Shown: in pieces, positions 50,383 to 59,648 of the stretch | Numbering within the stretch: the first letter of the stretch is position 1 | Layout: each line of letters opens with the position of its first letter | NCBI GenBank assembly: GCA_964479535.1 | Contig: CAYZMM010000002.1 | Location: 186,001 to 250,000, forward strand | Source: S015-6 sp964479535 | GTDB lineage: Bacteria > Desulfobacterota > DSWW01 | Direction of reading: 5' to 3' | Length of the DNA stretch: 64,000 nucleotides | Made by a program: the position numbers and the translations under genes | Notes under the pieces: generated by a model | The model's input: only the letters and a program-made list of their open reading frames with translations | Database searches by the model: none | What the model was told of the DNA's origin: nothing

Positions 50383-51432
50383 TTAGACCAGTTCCCGAAG
50401 CTCCCGGAGGAGCCGGTCCATCTGATCGTCGGTGCCGATCGAGATCCGCAGGCCCTGATCGAGTCCCTCCTGGGGGAAGTAGCGGACGTAGATGCCCCGC
50501 TGGGTCAATGCCTCGAAGAGCTGCGAGGCGGCCCGGGCGGAGCCGAACCTCGCGAAGACGAAATTTGCCTCCGAGGGGAAGGTTTCGATCCCCATCTCGT
50601 CCAGGGCACGAACGAACCGTTCCCTCGTCTGCAGGATCCGGTCACGGTTTTCGTGAAAATGGCTCTGGTCGCACAGGGCCACGCATGCGGCCGCCTGAGC
50701 GACACGGTTCAGGTTGTAGTGATCCCGGACCTTGTCCATCTGCTCGATCCATTTCTCGTCGCCGAAGGCGAAGCCGACTCTCAGGCCGGCCAGTGAGTAG
50801 GACTTGGAAAGCGTGCGGGTAACAATGACGTTCGGGGCTTCTTCTATGAGGGAAAGACAGTTGGTGCGCGAGAAATCGGCATACGCCTCGTCCACGACGA
50901 GGATCCCCTCCACCTGATGCGCGAGGCGTGCGACGAACTCAGGCCCCAGGGCGAAGCCCATGGGCGAGTTCGGGTTGGTCAGGAAGAACAGCTTCAGGTC
51001 CCTTGACGCCGGAAGGGGCGGGTCAAGGGGTGGGTCGCCGAGAAAGGTGGGAACGAGGGTGAGATCGTGGATCGTCCCCAGGGTCTTGTAGTAGGAGTAG
51101 GAGGGCTCGTAATAGCCGATGGCGTCCCCGCGTGCTGCAAAGGTCCTGAGTAGAATGCCGAGGATCTCATCCGATCCGTTGCCGCACAGGATCCTCTCCG
51201 GTGCGACGTGGTAGACGGATCCGGCGGTTTCCCGAAGCCGCCGGCTCGTCGGATTCGGATAGAGTCTCAGGGTGTCGGAGCTCTCCTCCCGCACCGCCTC
51301 CTCGACCCATGGAGAGGGAGGGTAGGGGTTTTCGTTCGTGTTGAGCTTGAGAACCTGCTCACCTTCCCCGGGTTGAAGGCCGGGTACGTAGGGCTCGAGT
51401 CTTGCGATGTGTTCCTTGACTGCGGCTCGCAT
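50383..51432 (-). CDS. hisC: Histidinol-phosphate aminotransferase
   Basis: A 349-residue class II-like aminotransferase: LNTNENPYPPSPWV, YPNPTSRRLRETAG, ILCGNGSDEILGILLRTF, VVDEAYADFSR and the PLP Lys in TLSKSYSLAGLRVGFAFG are HisC features. It transaminates imidazole acetol phosphate with glutamate in histidine synthesis. ATG 51432 is chosen because the family N-terminus starts there; the frame extends to 51525. Remaining his genes are not in the window, so broader specificity is possible. Confidence 0.9.
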   Translation of the reverse strand: MRAAVKEHIARLEPYVPGLQPGEGEQVLKLNTNENPYPPSPWVEEAVREESSDTLRLYPNPTSRRLRETAGSVYHVAPERILCGNGSDEILGILLRTFAARGDAIGYYEPSYSYYKTLGTIHDLTLVPTFLGDPPLDPPLPASRDLKLFFLTNPNSPMGFALGPEFVARLAHQVEGILVVDEAYADFSRTNCLSLIEEAPNVIVTRTLSKSYSLAGLRVGFAFGDEKWIEQMDKVRDHYNLNRVAQAAACVALCDQSHFHENRDRILQTRERFVRALDEMGIETFPSEANFVFARFGSARAASQLFEALTQRGIYVRYFPQEGLDQGLRISIGTDDQMDRLLRELRELV

Positions 51433-51627
51433 GATTCCGATCTGGGCCACTGAGAGTGGGCTGATACCCGCGTGGTTGGATGCTCTCTGAATCTCCTTGG
51501 TTTCACCGATTCCGGTTAGATGCATTTAAGCGGCAGGCGTGCTATATGTCAACCGGATTCCCCCAGCAGGGGGGCTCAGCCAGGAGGCTGTGCCTCGCAG
51601 TTCGTACCCGAATCGGAGGAGGGACGC

Positions 51628-52422
51628 ATGGAATATCAAGACATTCTGTTCGAAAAAAAGGACCATGTGGCTCGCGTGACCATCAACCGGCCGGAGCGAC
51701 ACAATGCCGCTGCGACCCGGACCGTACACGAGCTGATCGATGCCTTCACACGGTCCGCGATGGATCCGGAGGTGGGCGTCGTGGTGTTCACCGGGGCGGG
51801 GGAAAAGGCCTTCTGCACGGGAGGAGACCAGTCGATTCGGGCAAAGGGCGGATACGGGGGAGAGGGGCTTCAGTGGCCTCTGGAGGTTGGCTGGCAGCAC
51901 ATCACGCATCTGATCCGAACCATGCCGAAGCCTGTCATCGCAAGGGTGAACGGGTATGCAATCGGCGGCGGGCACGTCTGGCAGGTGGTCTGCGACCTGA
52001 GCATCGCGGCGGAACACGCTCAGCTCGGGCAGGCCGGGCCGAGGGTCGGGTCCTTTGATCCGGGCTATGGGACGGGGGATCTGATCCGGGCGGTGGGGAT
52101 CAAGCGTGCCAAGGAGATCTGGTACATGTGCAGGCGCTACACCGCGCAGCAGGCCCTGGAGATGGGGTTGGTGAATTGCGTGGTCCCCATGGACAAGCTG
52201 GATGAGGAAGTGGACGCCTGGTGCCGGGAATTGCTGGAGAAGAGCCCGACGGCCCTCAAGATGCTCAAGTACGCCTTCCTGGCGGAGACCGATGGGACCA
52301 CCGGAATCACCCACCTGGGCGTGGGCGGTCTTTCCATGTACTACGGCACGGATGAAGCGGTCGAGGGCACCGCCGCCTTCGCGGAGAAGAGGAAGCCTGA
52401 TTTCAGCCCCTTCCGCAAGTGA
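51628..52422 (+). CDS. Enoyl-CoA hydratase family, BadI-like 2-ketocyclohexanecarboxyl-CoA hydrolase
   Basis: A 264-residue crotonase. VTINRPERHNA and GYAIGGGHVW form the oxyanion hole; the AFCTGGDQS segment, GPRVGSFDPGYGTGDL, and AKEIWYMCRRYTAQQA are much closer to BadI and MenB than to fatty-acid hydratases. BadI opens the ring of 2-ketocyclohexanecarboxyl-CoA in anaerobic benzoate/cyclohexanecarboxylate degradation. A GGAGGAGGG site precedes ATG 51628. It stands alone among unrelated genes, so MenB-like or other ring chemistry is not excluded. Confidence 0.8.
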   Translation: MEYQDILFEKKDHVARVTINRPERHNAAATRTVHELIDAFTRSAMDPEVGVVVFTGAGEKAFCTGGDQSIRAKGGYGGEGLQWPLEVGWQHITHLIRTMPKPVIARVNGYAIGGGHVWQVVCDLSIAAEHAQLGQAGPRVGSFDPGYGTGDLIRAVGIKRAKEIWYMCRRYTAQQALEMGLVNCVVPMDKLDEEVDAWCRELLEKSPTALKMLKYAFLAETDGTTGITHLGVGGLSMYYGTDEAVEGTAAFAEKRKPDFSPFRK

Positions 52423-52447
52423 ATCTGCCGCAGTGTGAGGTCGGGGA

Positions 52448-52494
52448 CTGTTCCCAATTACAGCACGACTCTCTGTAAAGCTATTTCTGGGACA
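52448..52494 (+). repeat. 47-bp interspersed repeat, copy 2
   Basis: Identical to 21821-21867 except one base (TGTTCCC for TGTCCCC). It lies between the stops of the convergent BadI-like and AI-2E genes, in the same orientation as copy 1. Confidence 0.85.
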
Positions 52495-52499
52495 GGCCA

Positions 52500-53567
52500 C
52501 TAGACAGGGAAGAATCGGTAACGGCTGGACAACGCCTGGGCGGTGAGCTTGACGATCGAGGCGACCGGCACGGCCAGGATGATTCCCCACCATCCGAAGA
52601 GCTGGTTTCCGAAGAGCAGGACCAGGACGATCCCGAGGGGGTGGATGTCCACACTCCAGCCCAGGATGTACGGGGTGACCCAGATCGCGTCGAGGGTCTG
52701 CACGACGATGTACGCCAGGATGACGTGGACCACCAGAGGCAGGGGCGAAACGAGGGGAAGCAGGGCCTGGCCGGCTGCCTGGTTGAGGATGGCGAGCACG
52801 ATTGCGGGCAGTGAAGCGATGAAAGGCCCGGCATAGGGGATGACGTTCAGGACGCCCGCCAGGATGGCCAGGAGCAGAGAATACTTCAGGCCGCAGAGCC
52901 TCAATCCGAAGAAGGTCAGCAAGCCGATGATGGTGGACCGTAGAAGCTGGCCCCGCACATAGTTGCCGATCTTTAGGTCCACCTCGTAGAGCAGGCCCAT
53001 GACCGTCTCGAAATACCGGTTCGGGACGGCGTTCAGGAACCCTCTTCGTATCCTCCTGCCGTCCTTGAGAAAGAAGAAGCTGATCAGAGGCACCAGGATC
53101 AGCAGGGGGAAGATGGAGAAGATATTGGCCAGATAGGTGGGCACCGCGTTCAGTGTGTCGAGGGCCGCTCGCTGGATTCGCACGCCCACGTCCACCTGCT
53201 CGATGGCCGGCCAGTAGACGGCGAGGCGTGACTGCAAATCGTCGATTCTCGTGTTCAACAGCGTGAGTGTGCGCGGCAGGGCGGTGGTCAGATCCACCAC
53301 CTGATCCCGGACAACGGGAAAGAAGTAGAGGATGGCCAGAAACAGGAATCCGAAGAAGAGGACAAAGGTGACCGTGATCGCCGGGATCCGTCCGAGGCCC
53401 CGGCGCTCCAGGTAGTCTGCCAGAGGGGTCAGGACATAGGCGATGAGCATGGATATGAACAGGGGGATCAGGGTGTTGCGGACGATGTAGAGGGCAAAGG
53501 CGGAGCCTAGCAGGATCAGGATCAGGACGAGTCTTCTGAACCAGTATGAGCGTGTTTCCGTTTCCAT
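52500..53567 (-). CDS. AI-2E family transporter (PerM-like)
   Basis: A 355-residue membrane protein of the AI-2E exporter family: N-terminal spans (LVLILILLGSAFALYIVRNT), LIPLFISMLIAYVLTPLADYLERRG, a long amphipathic middle, YAGPFIASLPAIVLAILN and a C-terminal GNQLFGWWGIILAVPVASI. About seven to eight spans. Members have been linked to AI-2 release or sodium/proton exchange, but most are of unknown substrate. A CNBD protein gene lies upstream on the same strand. Confidence 0.9.
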   Translation of the reverse strand: METETRSYWFRRLVLILILLGSAFALYIVRNTLIPLFISMLIAYVLTPLADYLERRGLGRIPAITVTFVLFFGFLFLAILYFFPVVRDQVVDLTTALPRTLTLLNTRIDDLQSRLAVYWPAIEQVDVGVRIQRAALDTLNAVPTYLANIFSIFPLLILVPLISFFFLKDGRRIRRGFLNAVPNRYFETVMGLLYEVDLKIGNYVRGQLLRSTIIGLLTFFGLRLCGLKYSLLLAILAGVLNVIPYAGPFIASLPAIVLAILNQAAGQALLPLVSPLPLVVHVILAYIVVQTLDAIWVTPYILGWSVDIHPLGIVLVLLFGNQLFGWWGIILAVPVASIVKLTAQALSSRYRFFPV

Positions 53568-53615
53568 GAAGAGTCCATTCCCGGCGGATGCGCAGCCTTC
53601 CCCGGCCGGCCCCTG

Positions 53616-54095
53616 TCAGGCTTCCGTGAGAGAGGCGCGAAAACGGTTCGAAATCACTCGGCCCAGGGCCAGGAGCAGCTTGCACCCGAGGCGCGGGTAG
53701 GTGTGGCAGATGGCGATCAAGTCCGGGCGGAAGAAGCCGAGCAGCACGGTGTTGGCACTCGCCCGCGCGGAAACGAGGTGCGTCTTCTCTTCGAACAGGG
53801 CCATCTCGCCGAAGAAGTCGCCCGGCCCGAGTTCCAGCAAAGGCTCCGAGGCCTCTTCTCCCTGCTCTCCGTTCCACTCGATCCGGACCGAGCCGGCATG
53901 AATGATGTACATGCCCAGGGCCGGTTCTCCGGCCCGAAAGATGAAGGAGTCCGCCCTGTACCTGCGCAGATAGAGGCTTTCCTCGATCCGGTGGAGTTCT
54001 TTCTTGGACAACTCGTGGAACAGGGGGAGCTTCTCTATGGACGCAAGCATGGCGACCTGATCCGCATCCCACTTCTTGAAGATGTTGGCCCACAT
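53616..54095 (-). CDS. Cyclic nucleotide-binding domain protein
   Basis: About 159 residues from MWANIFKKW at 54095, where the family N-terminus seems to begin; two upstream ATGs (54140, 54230) are alternatives. It is a single cNMP-binding domain: FIFRAGEPALGMYIIHAGSVRIEW, GPGDFFGEMALFEEKTHLVSARA, the phosphate-binding cassette (GEMALFE...R-A). There is no DNA-binding helix-turn-helix, so it may be a stand-alone ligand sensor. It lies 48 bases upstream of the AI-2E gene. Confidence 0.85.
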   Translation of the reverse strand: MWANIFKKWDADQVAMLASIEKLPLFHELSKKELHRIEESLYLRRYRADSFIFRAGEPALGMYIIHAGSVRIEWNGEQGEEASEPLLELGPGDFFGEMALFEEKTHLVSARASANTVLLGFFRPDLIAICHTYPRLGCKLLLALGRVISNRFRASLTEA

Positions 54096-54251
54096 CCACT
54101 GAAGAGGCCTGCCCGGCTTCGATTTCTCCGCTGGACGCATCCGTCTGCCCGATCGTGCTGATCCACGGAAAGAAAAGACCGTTCGGTTTGGTAGATACCG
54201 GATTATAGGACAAAACCCCGCGAGCGGCAAATGCCTGTTCCGCGGCCTTCA

Positions 54252-54281
54252 TTGACGATCTGTTTTTCGCTGTGTTACAAG
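54252..54281 (+). promoter_or_regulatory. Candidate promoter of the TPR lipoprotein operon
   Basis: TTGACG (54252-54257), 18-base spacer, TACAAG (54276-54281), 53 bases before ATG 54335. Each box matches 4-5 of 6 consensus bases. Confidence 0.45.
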
Positions 54282-54334
54282 ATAGGTGTGGATACAAAGT
54301 TAAACGATCGGTTGTAGGGAGAGAAACGAATCCT

Positions 54335-56119
54335 ATGCTGGAGACCTGCAGCAAAGGGAATCGAGGCTTCATCCGCCTCGGGGCTGTCGCGACGCTTCTT
54401 CTGGGAATCGCAGGTTGTGCGAGTCAGGCCCCCCGGGAGGCCCCGCCTGCTCCTGCCGCGCCTGCTCCTGCCCCGCAATTGGAACAGGTCCGGGAAAAAC
54501 CCCCGGAGCCGAAGGTGCCGAACCGGTATTACCACTTTCTGCGGGGATACATGGAGGGGTTTGACGGAGATATGGAGACGGCGATCGCGGCCTATCTGAG
54601 GGCCATCGATCAGGATCCCTCCTCTCCCTATCTGCACCTGAGTCTCGCCAGACTCTACTTGAAGGCGAACCGTCCGGAGGAGGCCCTGGCGGAGGCGCAG
54701 AAGGTGGTGACCCTCGACCCGAAGGAGGTGGAGGGATACTCCCTGCTTGCCGGCATCTACTCCGCGTCGAACCGAATCGAGGAGGCGATCGAGGCGTACG
54801 AGCGCGTTCTCGAACTGGATCCCTCCCGTGAGAAGACACGACTCTTTCTGAGTTCGCTTCACGCGACCTCGGGGGACTACGACAAGGCGGTCGAGATCCT
54901 CCGGGAGATGATCGACAGACGGCCCGACTCCTTCATCGGATATTACTATCTCGGTCGACTCTATGCGAAGAGGAAGCTTTTCGAGGAGGCGGAAGCATCG
55001 CTGAAGAAGGCGCTCGAGCTTTCCACCCGGTCGGAGGTGGTGCTGCTCGATCTGGCGAGCATCTACGAACTCCAGCAGCGAGAGGAAGAGGCGATCGAGA
55101 TCTACAAGAGGATCCTGGCGGAGGATCCGGGGAATCTGCTGGTCCGTGACCGGCTCGGACAGGTCTATATCAGCCAGAAGAAGCTGGACGAGGCCCTCAC
55201 GCAACTGAAGGCTCTCGGCCAGATGGCCGGGTCGGACGCAATTCAAGTTCATTTGAAGATCGGTCTGGTCTACTTCGAGCAGGAGCGCTACGACCTGGCC
55301 ATCCAGGAGTTCCTGATCGTGCTGGCGGCCGAACCGGACGCCCATCGGGTCGGCTACTTCCTGGGCTCCGCATACGCGGAGAACGGAGAGGCGGAGGCCG
55401 CCATGGAGACCTTCTCGAGAATCCCGCCGGAGGCTGAGTCCTACACGGACGCGCGCCTCTACTGGGCCTTTCTTCTCGAAGAAGAGAAGAAGCTGGACGA
55501 AGCGGTCGACATCGTCGAAGAGGCCCTCGAACAACGGCCGAAAAGCGACCGGCTGTGGGGCTTCCTTGCCGCCCTCTATGAACACGCCGAAGACTTCGAT
55601 GAGGCGATCCGGTGTGCGCAGAAGGCTCTCGAAGCATCCGAGACGCCTGAGAAGCATCACTTCACGCTCGGGGTTCTCTACGACAAGACCGGAGAATTGA
55701 ACAAGAGCATCGAGAGCATGAAGAAGGTGCTGGCCATCGATCCGGAGAACGCCGAGGCACTGAACTACCTCGGGTACACCTATGCGGACAAGGGCATGCA
55801 TCTCGATGAGGCGGAGAGGCTCATCCGAAAGGCACTCCTCATACGGCCTGAAGACGGATACATCGTCGACAGCCTGGGTTGGGTGTATTACAAGCAAGGC
55901 AGGTACGAAGAGGCCCTGAAGGAACTGGAACGGGCCCAGAGCCTCGTTCCGGACGACCCGGTCATTCTCGATCACCTCGGCGACGCATACAGGAAGCTCG
56001 GGAAGTACGAAAAGGCGCTCAAGACCTACAAGAAGGCCCTGGAAAAGGCGAAAGAGCAGGACCAGTCAAAGATAAGAGAGAAGATCGAGGCAACCGAGAA
56101 GCTGCTGTCGAATCGCTGA
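54335..56119 (+). CDS. TPR-repeat lipoprotein
   Basis: A 594-residue lipoprotein: signal peptide with lipobox LLGIAGC, a Pro/Ala-rich linker, then about a dozen TPR motifs spanning the rest (for example LARLYLKANRPEEALAEAQK, LGYTYADKGMHLDEAERL, LGWVYYKQGRYEEALKELER). TPR arrays act as docking scaffolds, here at the outer membrane or periplasmic face. ATG 54335 follows AGGGAGAG. It is followed 1 base later by the LolB-like lipoprotein gene, which suggests joint work in lipoprotein or envelope biogenesis. Confidence 0.9.
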   Translation: MLETCSKGNRGFIRLGAVATLLLGIAGCASQAPREAPPAPAAPAPAPQLEQVREKPPEPKVPNRYYHFLRGYMEGFDGDMETAIAAYLRAIDQDPSSPYLHLSLARLYLKANRPEEALAEAQKVVTLDPKEVEGYSLLAGIYSASNRIEEAIEAYERVLELDPSREKTRLFLSSLHATSGDYDKAVEILREMIDRRPDSFIGYYYLGRLYAKRKLFEEAEASLKKALELSTRSEVVLLDLASIYELQQREEEAIEIYKRILAEDPGNLLVRDRLGQVYISQKKLDEALTQLKALGQMAGSDAIQVHLKIGLVYFEQERYDLAIQEFLIVLAAEPDAHRVGYFLGSAYAENGEAEAAMETFSRIPPEAESYTDARLYWAFLLEEEKKLDEAVDIVEEALEQRPKSDRLWGFLAALYEHAEDFDEAIRCAQKALEASETPEKHHFTLGVLYDKTGELNKSIESMKKVLAIDPENAEALNYLGYTYADKGMHLDEAERLIRKALLIRPEDGYIVDSLGWVYYKQGRYEEALKELERAQSLVPDDPVILDHLGDAYRKLGKYEKALKTYKKALEKAKEQDQSKIREKIEATEKLLSNR

Positions 56120-56120
56120 G

Positions 56121-56996
56121 ATGAAATCCGACCGTCCTCGTTCGTCCCTGCAGAAGCGACCCGCAGGGGCGTGGAGACGACCCTTGATATGGCCTGGAGG
56201 ACGCGACCCGTTCCTGTCGGCCTTCATGGCCATTTTCATGCTCTGTCTTCCATCGGCATGCATGAAACGACCCGCAAGTTCGGTCTCCCTCGATGACGTG
56301 GGGAGAACCGATCCGGAGAGGATCTATCAGCAGATCCTCGATCGGAGCGGCCGAGTCCGGACCTTGAGAGGAACCGCTCATCTGCGCCTCAGGTCGGAAC
56401 AGCAGAAGGCGAGCCTCGATGTCGTCATCGCCTGCGACCGGGAAGGGCGGCTTCGGTTCGAAATCCTGGACTGGCTGAATCATGTGGTCTTTCTCGCCGT
56501 CTTCGACTCCGGGGGCTTCCTCACCTACTCCGCCTCCGAGAACGAGTACAGGGTGGGCCCGGAAGAGGCCGAAGAGTTCGAGGAGCTGCTCGGGATGCCC
56601 GTCACGGCGGGGGAATTGACGACCCTGGCCCTCGGGGATCCCTTCTTCATGCCCCTGTCGGATCCGGCCGTTCGCGCCAGCGTGGACAGGAATGCTCTGC
56701 TTCTGGATGTGGAGGGCGCCGGGGCCGGGCCGCGCTACCTGATCTGGCTGGGCGAGAAAAAGAGGCCGGAGCGAATGGTCGCCATCGACGGGGAGGCGGC
56801 CCGGAACCTGGAGGTGGACTACGACCGGTACCGGGAGGTCGATGGGGTCCTCTTCCCGCACCGCATCCGGGTGTCCCCTTCCGGCTCGGAGAGGGAGCTG
56901 CAAATCGACTTCCAAAGGGTCCTGTTGAATGAGCCCCTGCCGGAGGACCTGTTTCGGTTCGCTCCCCCTGCGGGTGCTGCACGAGTCGGGGATTGA
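56121..56996 (+). CDS. LolB/DUF4292-like outer-membrane lipoprotein
   Basis: A 291-residue protein. The first 45 residues precede or form an odd long signal with hydrophobic FLSAFMAIFMLCL and lipobox LPSAC. The mature region has LolA/LolB-like strand pattern: RTLRGTAHLRLRSEQQKASLDVVIACDREGRLRFEILD and a second half with YLIWLGEKKRPERMV and VDGVLFPHRIRV. The family localises or binds lipoproteins at the outer membrane. It is 1 base from the TPR gene. Confidence 0.72.
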   Translation: MKSDRPRSSLQKRPAGAWRRPLIWPGGRDPFLSAFMAIFMLCLPSACMKRPASSVSLDDVGRTDPERIYQQILDRSGRVRTLRGTAHLRLRSEQQKASLDVVIACDREGRLRFEILDWLNHVVFLAVFDSGGFLTYSASENEYRVGPEEAEEFEELLGMPVTAGELTTLALGDPFFMPLSDPAVRASVDRNALLLDVEGAGAGPRYLIWLGEKKRPERMVAIDGEAARNLEVDYDRYREVDGVLFPHRIRVSPSGSERELQIDFQRVLLNEPLPEDLFRFAPPAGAARVGD

Positions 56997-57008
56997 AAGG
57001 TCGAATCG

Positions 57009-57791
57009 ATGGGAAGGACCGGTGGAGGGAGTTCCGCCCGCGGGGCCGTGCCGCCTGGCGGGACGGAGAGCCGGGTGGCCCTGGTGACAGGGGGAGCCCG
57101 CAAGTTCGGGGCCTCTGTCTGCAGGCACCTGGCGGGCCGGGGCTACCGGGTCGTCATCAACTACCGGAGGAGCCGTGAACAGGCCGAGGCCCTGGCGGTA
57201 AGGATTCGACGCAGAGGCGGGCGGGCCCTGGCCTGCCGGGCCGACGTAACGCGCGAGCGGGACGTGAAGAGGATGATCGGCCGGGTGAAGCGCTCCTTTG
57301 GGCGGCTGGATGTGCTGGTCAACAATGTGGGGGACTACCTGGAAAAGCCCCTCGCCCGGGTTTCCACAGAAGAGTGGGAGGAAATCCTGCGGAGCAACCT
57401 GACCTCGGTCTTCCTCTGCACAAAGGAGGCCCTGCCGCTGATGCGGAGTCGACCGGGGGGGAGGATTCTGGTGATCGGGTACGCGCCGGCCGGGAAGCTG
57501 GCCGCATCTTCACGCTGTGCGGTCTATCACCTGGCCAAGACGGGAGCGCTGATCCTGACGAAATCCCTGGCCGTCGAAGAGGCGCCCCACGGTATTACGG
57601 TCAACATGATTTCCCCCGGCACGATCTTCAATTCGGTCAAGAAGCCTTCCGATACGGCCTCCGACTACATTCCCGCGGGCAGATTCTGCCGCTACGCAGA
57701 CCTCCACGGAATGATGGACTATCTCTTGAGTGAAGAGGCCGAGTACGTGACGGGGGGTCATTTCGTGGTGAGCGGAGGCTACGCGATCTGA
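57009..57791 (+). CDS. FabG-like SDR oxidoreductase with altered catalytic serine
   Basis: A 260-residue SDR with VALVTGGARKFGASVCRHL (GxxxGxG), LVNNVGDY and YHLAKTG (YxxxK). The strand that normally ends in the catalytic Ser reads ILVIGYAPAGKLAASSRCAVYHLAK: a Tyr stands where Ser is expected and the loop is two residues longer than in FabG. Activity may be altered or use another residue. Its 3' end overlaps the convergent protease gene by 13 bases. Confidence 0.82.
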   Translation: MGRTGGGSSARGAVPPGGTESRVALVTGGARKFGASVCRHLAGRGYRVVINYRRSREQAEALAVRIRRRGGRALACRADVTRERDVKRMIGRVKRSFGRLDVLVNNVGDYLEKPLARVSTEEWEEILRSNLTSVFLCTKEALPLMRSRPGGRILVIGYAPAGKLAASSRCAVYHLAKTGALILTKSLAVEEAPHGITVNMISPGTIFNSVKKPSDTASDYIPAGRFCRYADLHGMMDYLLSEEAEYVTGGHFVVSGGYAI

Positions 57792-59455
57792 CGCCTTCTC
57801 CGCGCGAGGGCCCTTCCAAGTCCGAAGGCGGCCAGGGGCAGGAGAATCCAGAGGGCGGTATTGCCGACCCGCGATGCGGATTCCGGGGAAGGGTCGTGAG
57901 ACGGCTCGAGCGTCGCAGCATCCGCAGGGACGGCGGCCGACCAGCCGGCAACACTGAATTCGCATTCGATGTCTTCGCCGTCCGCGGCGCCGTCACAGTC
58001 GTCGTCGATCCAGTTGTCGCACTTCTCGTCGTTCCCGGGATGGACGCTCGCGTACCAGTCCATGCAGTCCCCCGCACAGATCAGCCATGTATCCTCGTCC
58101 ACGTCCCGCTCCGATGGGGGTAGGTTGCCGTCGCAGTCGTTGTCCAGCCCGTCGCAGATCTCGGGGGCGCCGTCGTAGGTTTCCGGATTCGTGTCGTCGC
58201 AGTCATCTCCGCCGCATGCCTCGTCGATGTGCCCGTCCCCGTCCAGGTCCTTGTCGTCGGCCGCGCCGCTGCAGTCGTTGTCGATGCCGTCCCCGCAAAG
58301 GTCCGTTTCCCCCGGGTTGATCCCGACATCGGCATCGTCGCAGTCGTTGCATACGGGCCATCCATCCCCATCCCAGTCTGCTTCGTCGGGAGGGGTTTGC
58401 CCGTCGCAGTCGCTGTCCTTTCCGTCACAGACCTCCTCTGCGTCCGGATGGACCCGGGGATCCTCGTCGTCGCAGTCGTCGCCACCGCACGACGGATCCA
58501 GGTAGCCGTCCTCGTCGTCATCACACGGATTGGAATACTCGAAGAAGAGGGCGTCGCGGCCTATGTCGCTGTCCCCCCAGAGGATCTTGAAATACCCCTC
58601 CTCTCCCCAGTGGGTGTTCCAGCTGTTCTTCGCGATCCATGCGTGGGCGATGTCGTCGTATCCGACGAGAACCACCGCATGTCCCCCTTCGTACTCTCCC
58701 CAGACATGCTCATAAACGCCACCGGTGTAGTAGTAGAAATCGGCGTATACATCGAAGGCGGCGGTCACGACCTGCTCGTTCAATGCGCTCTTGATCGTCT
58801 CCACTTCGTTCGGGATCGTCTGCCAGCGGTCGATCTTCCAGACGCGGTCGGGCCAGTCCAGGCATCGGTCCGTGCACCTGCCCGATTCCTCGCCCGAGTA
58901 GGGAAGACAACCCTCATCCACCGCGCCCGAGGTGCGCAGGAAATCCGCAGTGGGTTTCATCCACCACCCTTCACAGGTGCCCGCGCTGCAGGAGAGGACG
59001 TACTGCTCCGACAGGTTGAGTGCGAGGGCCGGGTTGTTCGCACGAATCGCGATCACCGACTCCATGACCCCCACCGTGGAAAAGGCCCAGCAGCTGCCGC
59101 AGGGGCCCTGGTCCTTGACGGGCGTGACCCAGTTCTTTCCGCCGACGTTCCGCCAGTCGAGATGCTTCGGCAGATTCGTCGCCCTGCGGATGGAGGAGGG
59201 GACCGCCCCGGAGGGGGCCACGAGAGAGAGTCTGCCCCCAAGGTACCTTCGCCTTTCCTCGGGGGGCAGGCGGCTGATGGGCGTGTCCCCGGAAGTCCAA
59301 CGGGCACCGCTCCTCTGGATCGCGTTCTGGATGGACTTCAGCTCTGCAGGCCCCGCATCGACCGGCCGGGGAAGACAGAAGGCGAAAAGGACTGCGGTCC
59401 AGGCCAGAAACCGGAACGAGGGGGTCCATTGTCGTGGGTAACGGATTGCTCCCAT
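57779..59455 (-). CDS. Papain-family cysteine protease with MopE-type repeats and C-terminal anchor
   Basis: A 558-residue exported protein: signal peptide (about 12-34), a short propeptide-like region, the C1A peptidase domain with KDQGPCGSCWAFS (nucleophile Cys122), EGGHAVVLVGY (His) and IAKNSWNTHWGEEGYF (Asn), then about five MopE-like repeats (DCDD...P.A.E.CDG.DNDCDG) rich in Asp and Cys that likely bind calcium, and a C-terminal LWILLPLAAFGLGRALARRRR segment like MYXO-CTERM sorting anchors. ATG 59455 is chosen because it precedes the signal; an upstream start at 59593 adds 46 residues. It probably acts at the cell surface. Confidence 0.85.
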   Translation of the reverse strand: MGAIRYPRQWTPSFRFLAWTAVLFAFCLPRPVDAGPAELKSIQNAIQRSGARWTSGDTPISRLPPEERRRYLGGRLSLVAPSGAVPSSIRRATNLPKHLDWRNVGGKNWVTPVKDQGPCGSCWAFSTVGVMESVIAIRANNPALALNLSEQYVLSCSAGTCEGWWMKPTADFLRTSGAVDEGCLPYSGEESGRCTDRCLDWPDRVWKIDRWQTIPNEVETIKSALNEQVVTAAFDVYADFYYYTGGVYEHVWGEYEGGHAVVLVGYDDIAHAWIAKNSWNTHWGEEGYFKILWGDSDIGRDALFFEYSNPCDDDEDGYLDPSCGGDDCDDEDPRVHPDAEEVCDGKDSDCDGQTPPDEADWDGDGWPVCNDCDDADVGINPGETDLCGDGIDNDCSGAADDKDLDGDGHIDEACGGDDCDDTNPETYDGAPEICDGLDNDCDGNLPPSERDVDEDTWLICAGDCMDWYASVHPGNDEKCDNWIDDDCDGAADGEDIECEFSVAGWSAAVPADAATLEPSHDPSPESASRVGNTALWILLPLAAFGLGRALARRRRQIA

Positions 59456-59619
59456 ATGCTCATGAGCTCCCGAGGCGTCGGCGTGAATCCAGGTTGGCTG
59501 CTCTCGAACCGCTAATGAAACAGCAAGATGGGTGCCAGCAGTGGGAGCCGAGAGGTGCACGTGCCCCTGCCCGTCGAAGGGGGCTGCCGACACGGCGAAC
59601 GAACGGAGACGCTGTCGAA

Positions 59620-59648
59620 TTAACGTAGGAGGATTGGTATGTTATAGT
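59620..59648 (+). promoter_or_regulatory. Candidate promoter upstream of tatD
   Basis: TTAACG (59620-59625), 17-base spacer, TATAGT (59643-59648). It is 165 bases before the tatD start, in the divergent gap with the protease gene, so the leader would be long. Confidence 0.35.

Noticed and set aside
53616..54230. Longer N-terminus for the cyclic-nucleotide-binding protein from 54230
   Set aside because: The first 45 residues lack conservation features and the family seems to start at MWANIFKKW; the shorter form is used.
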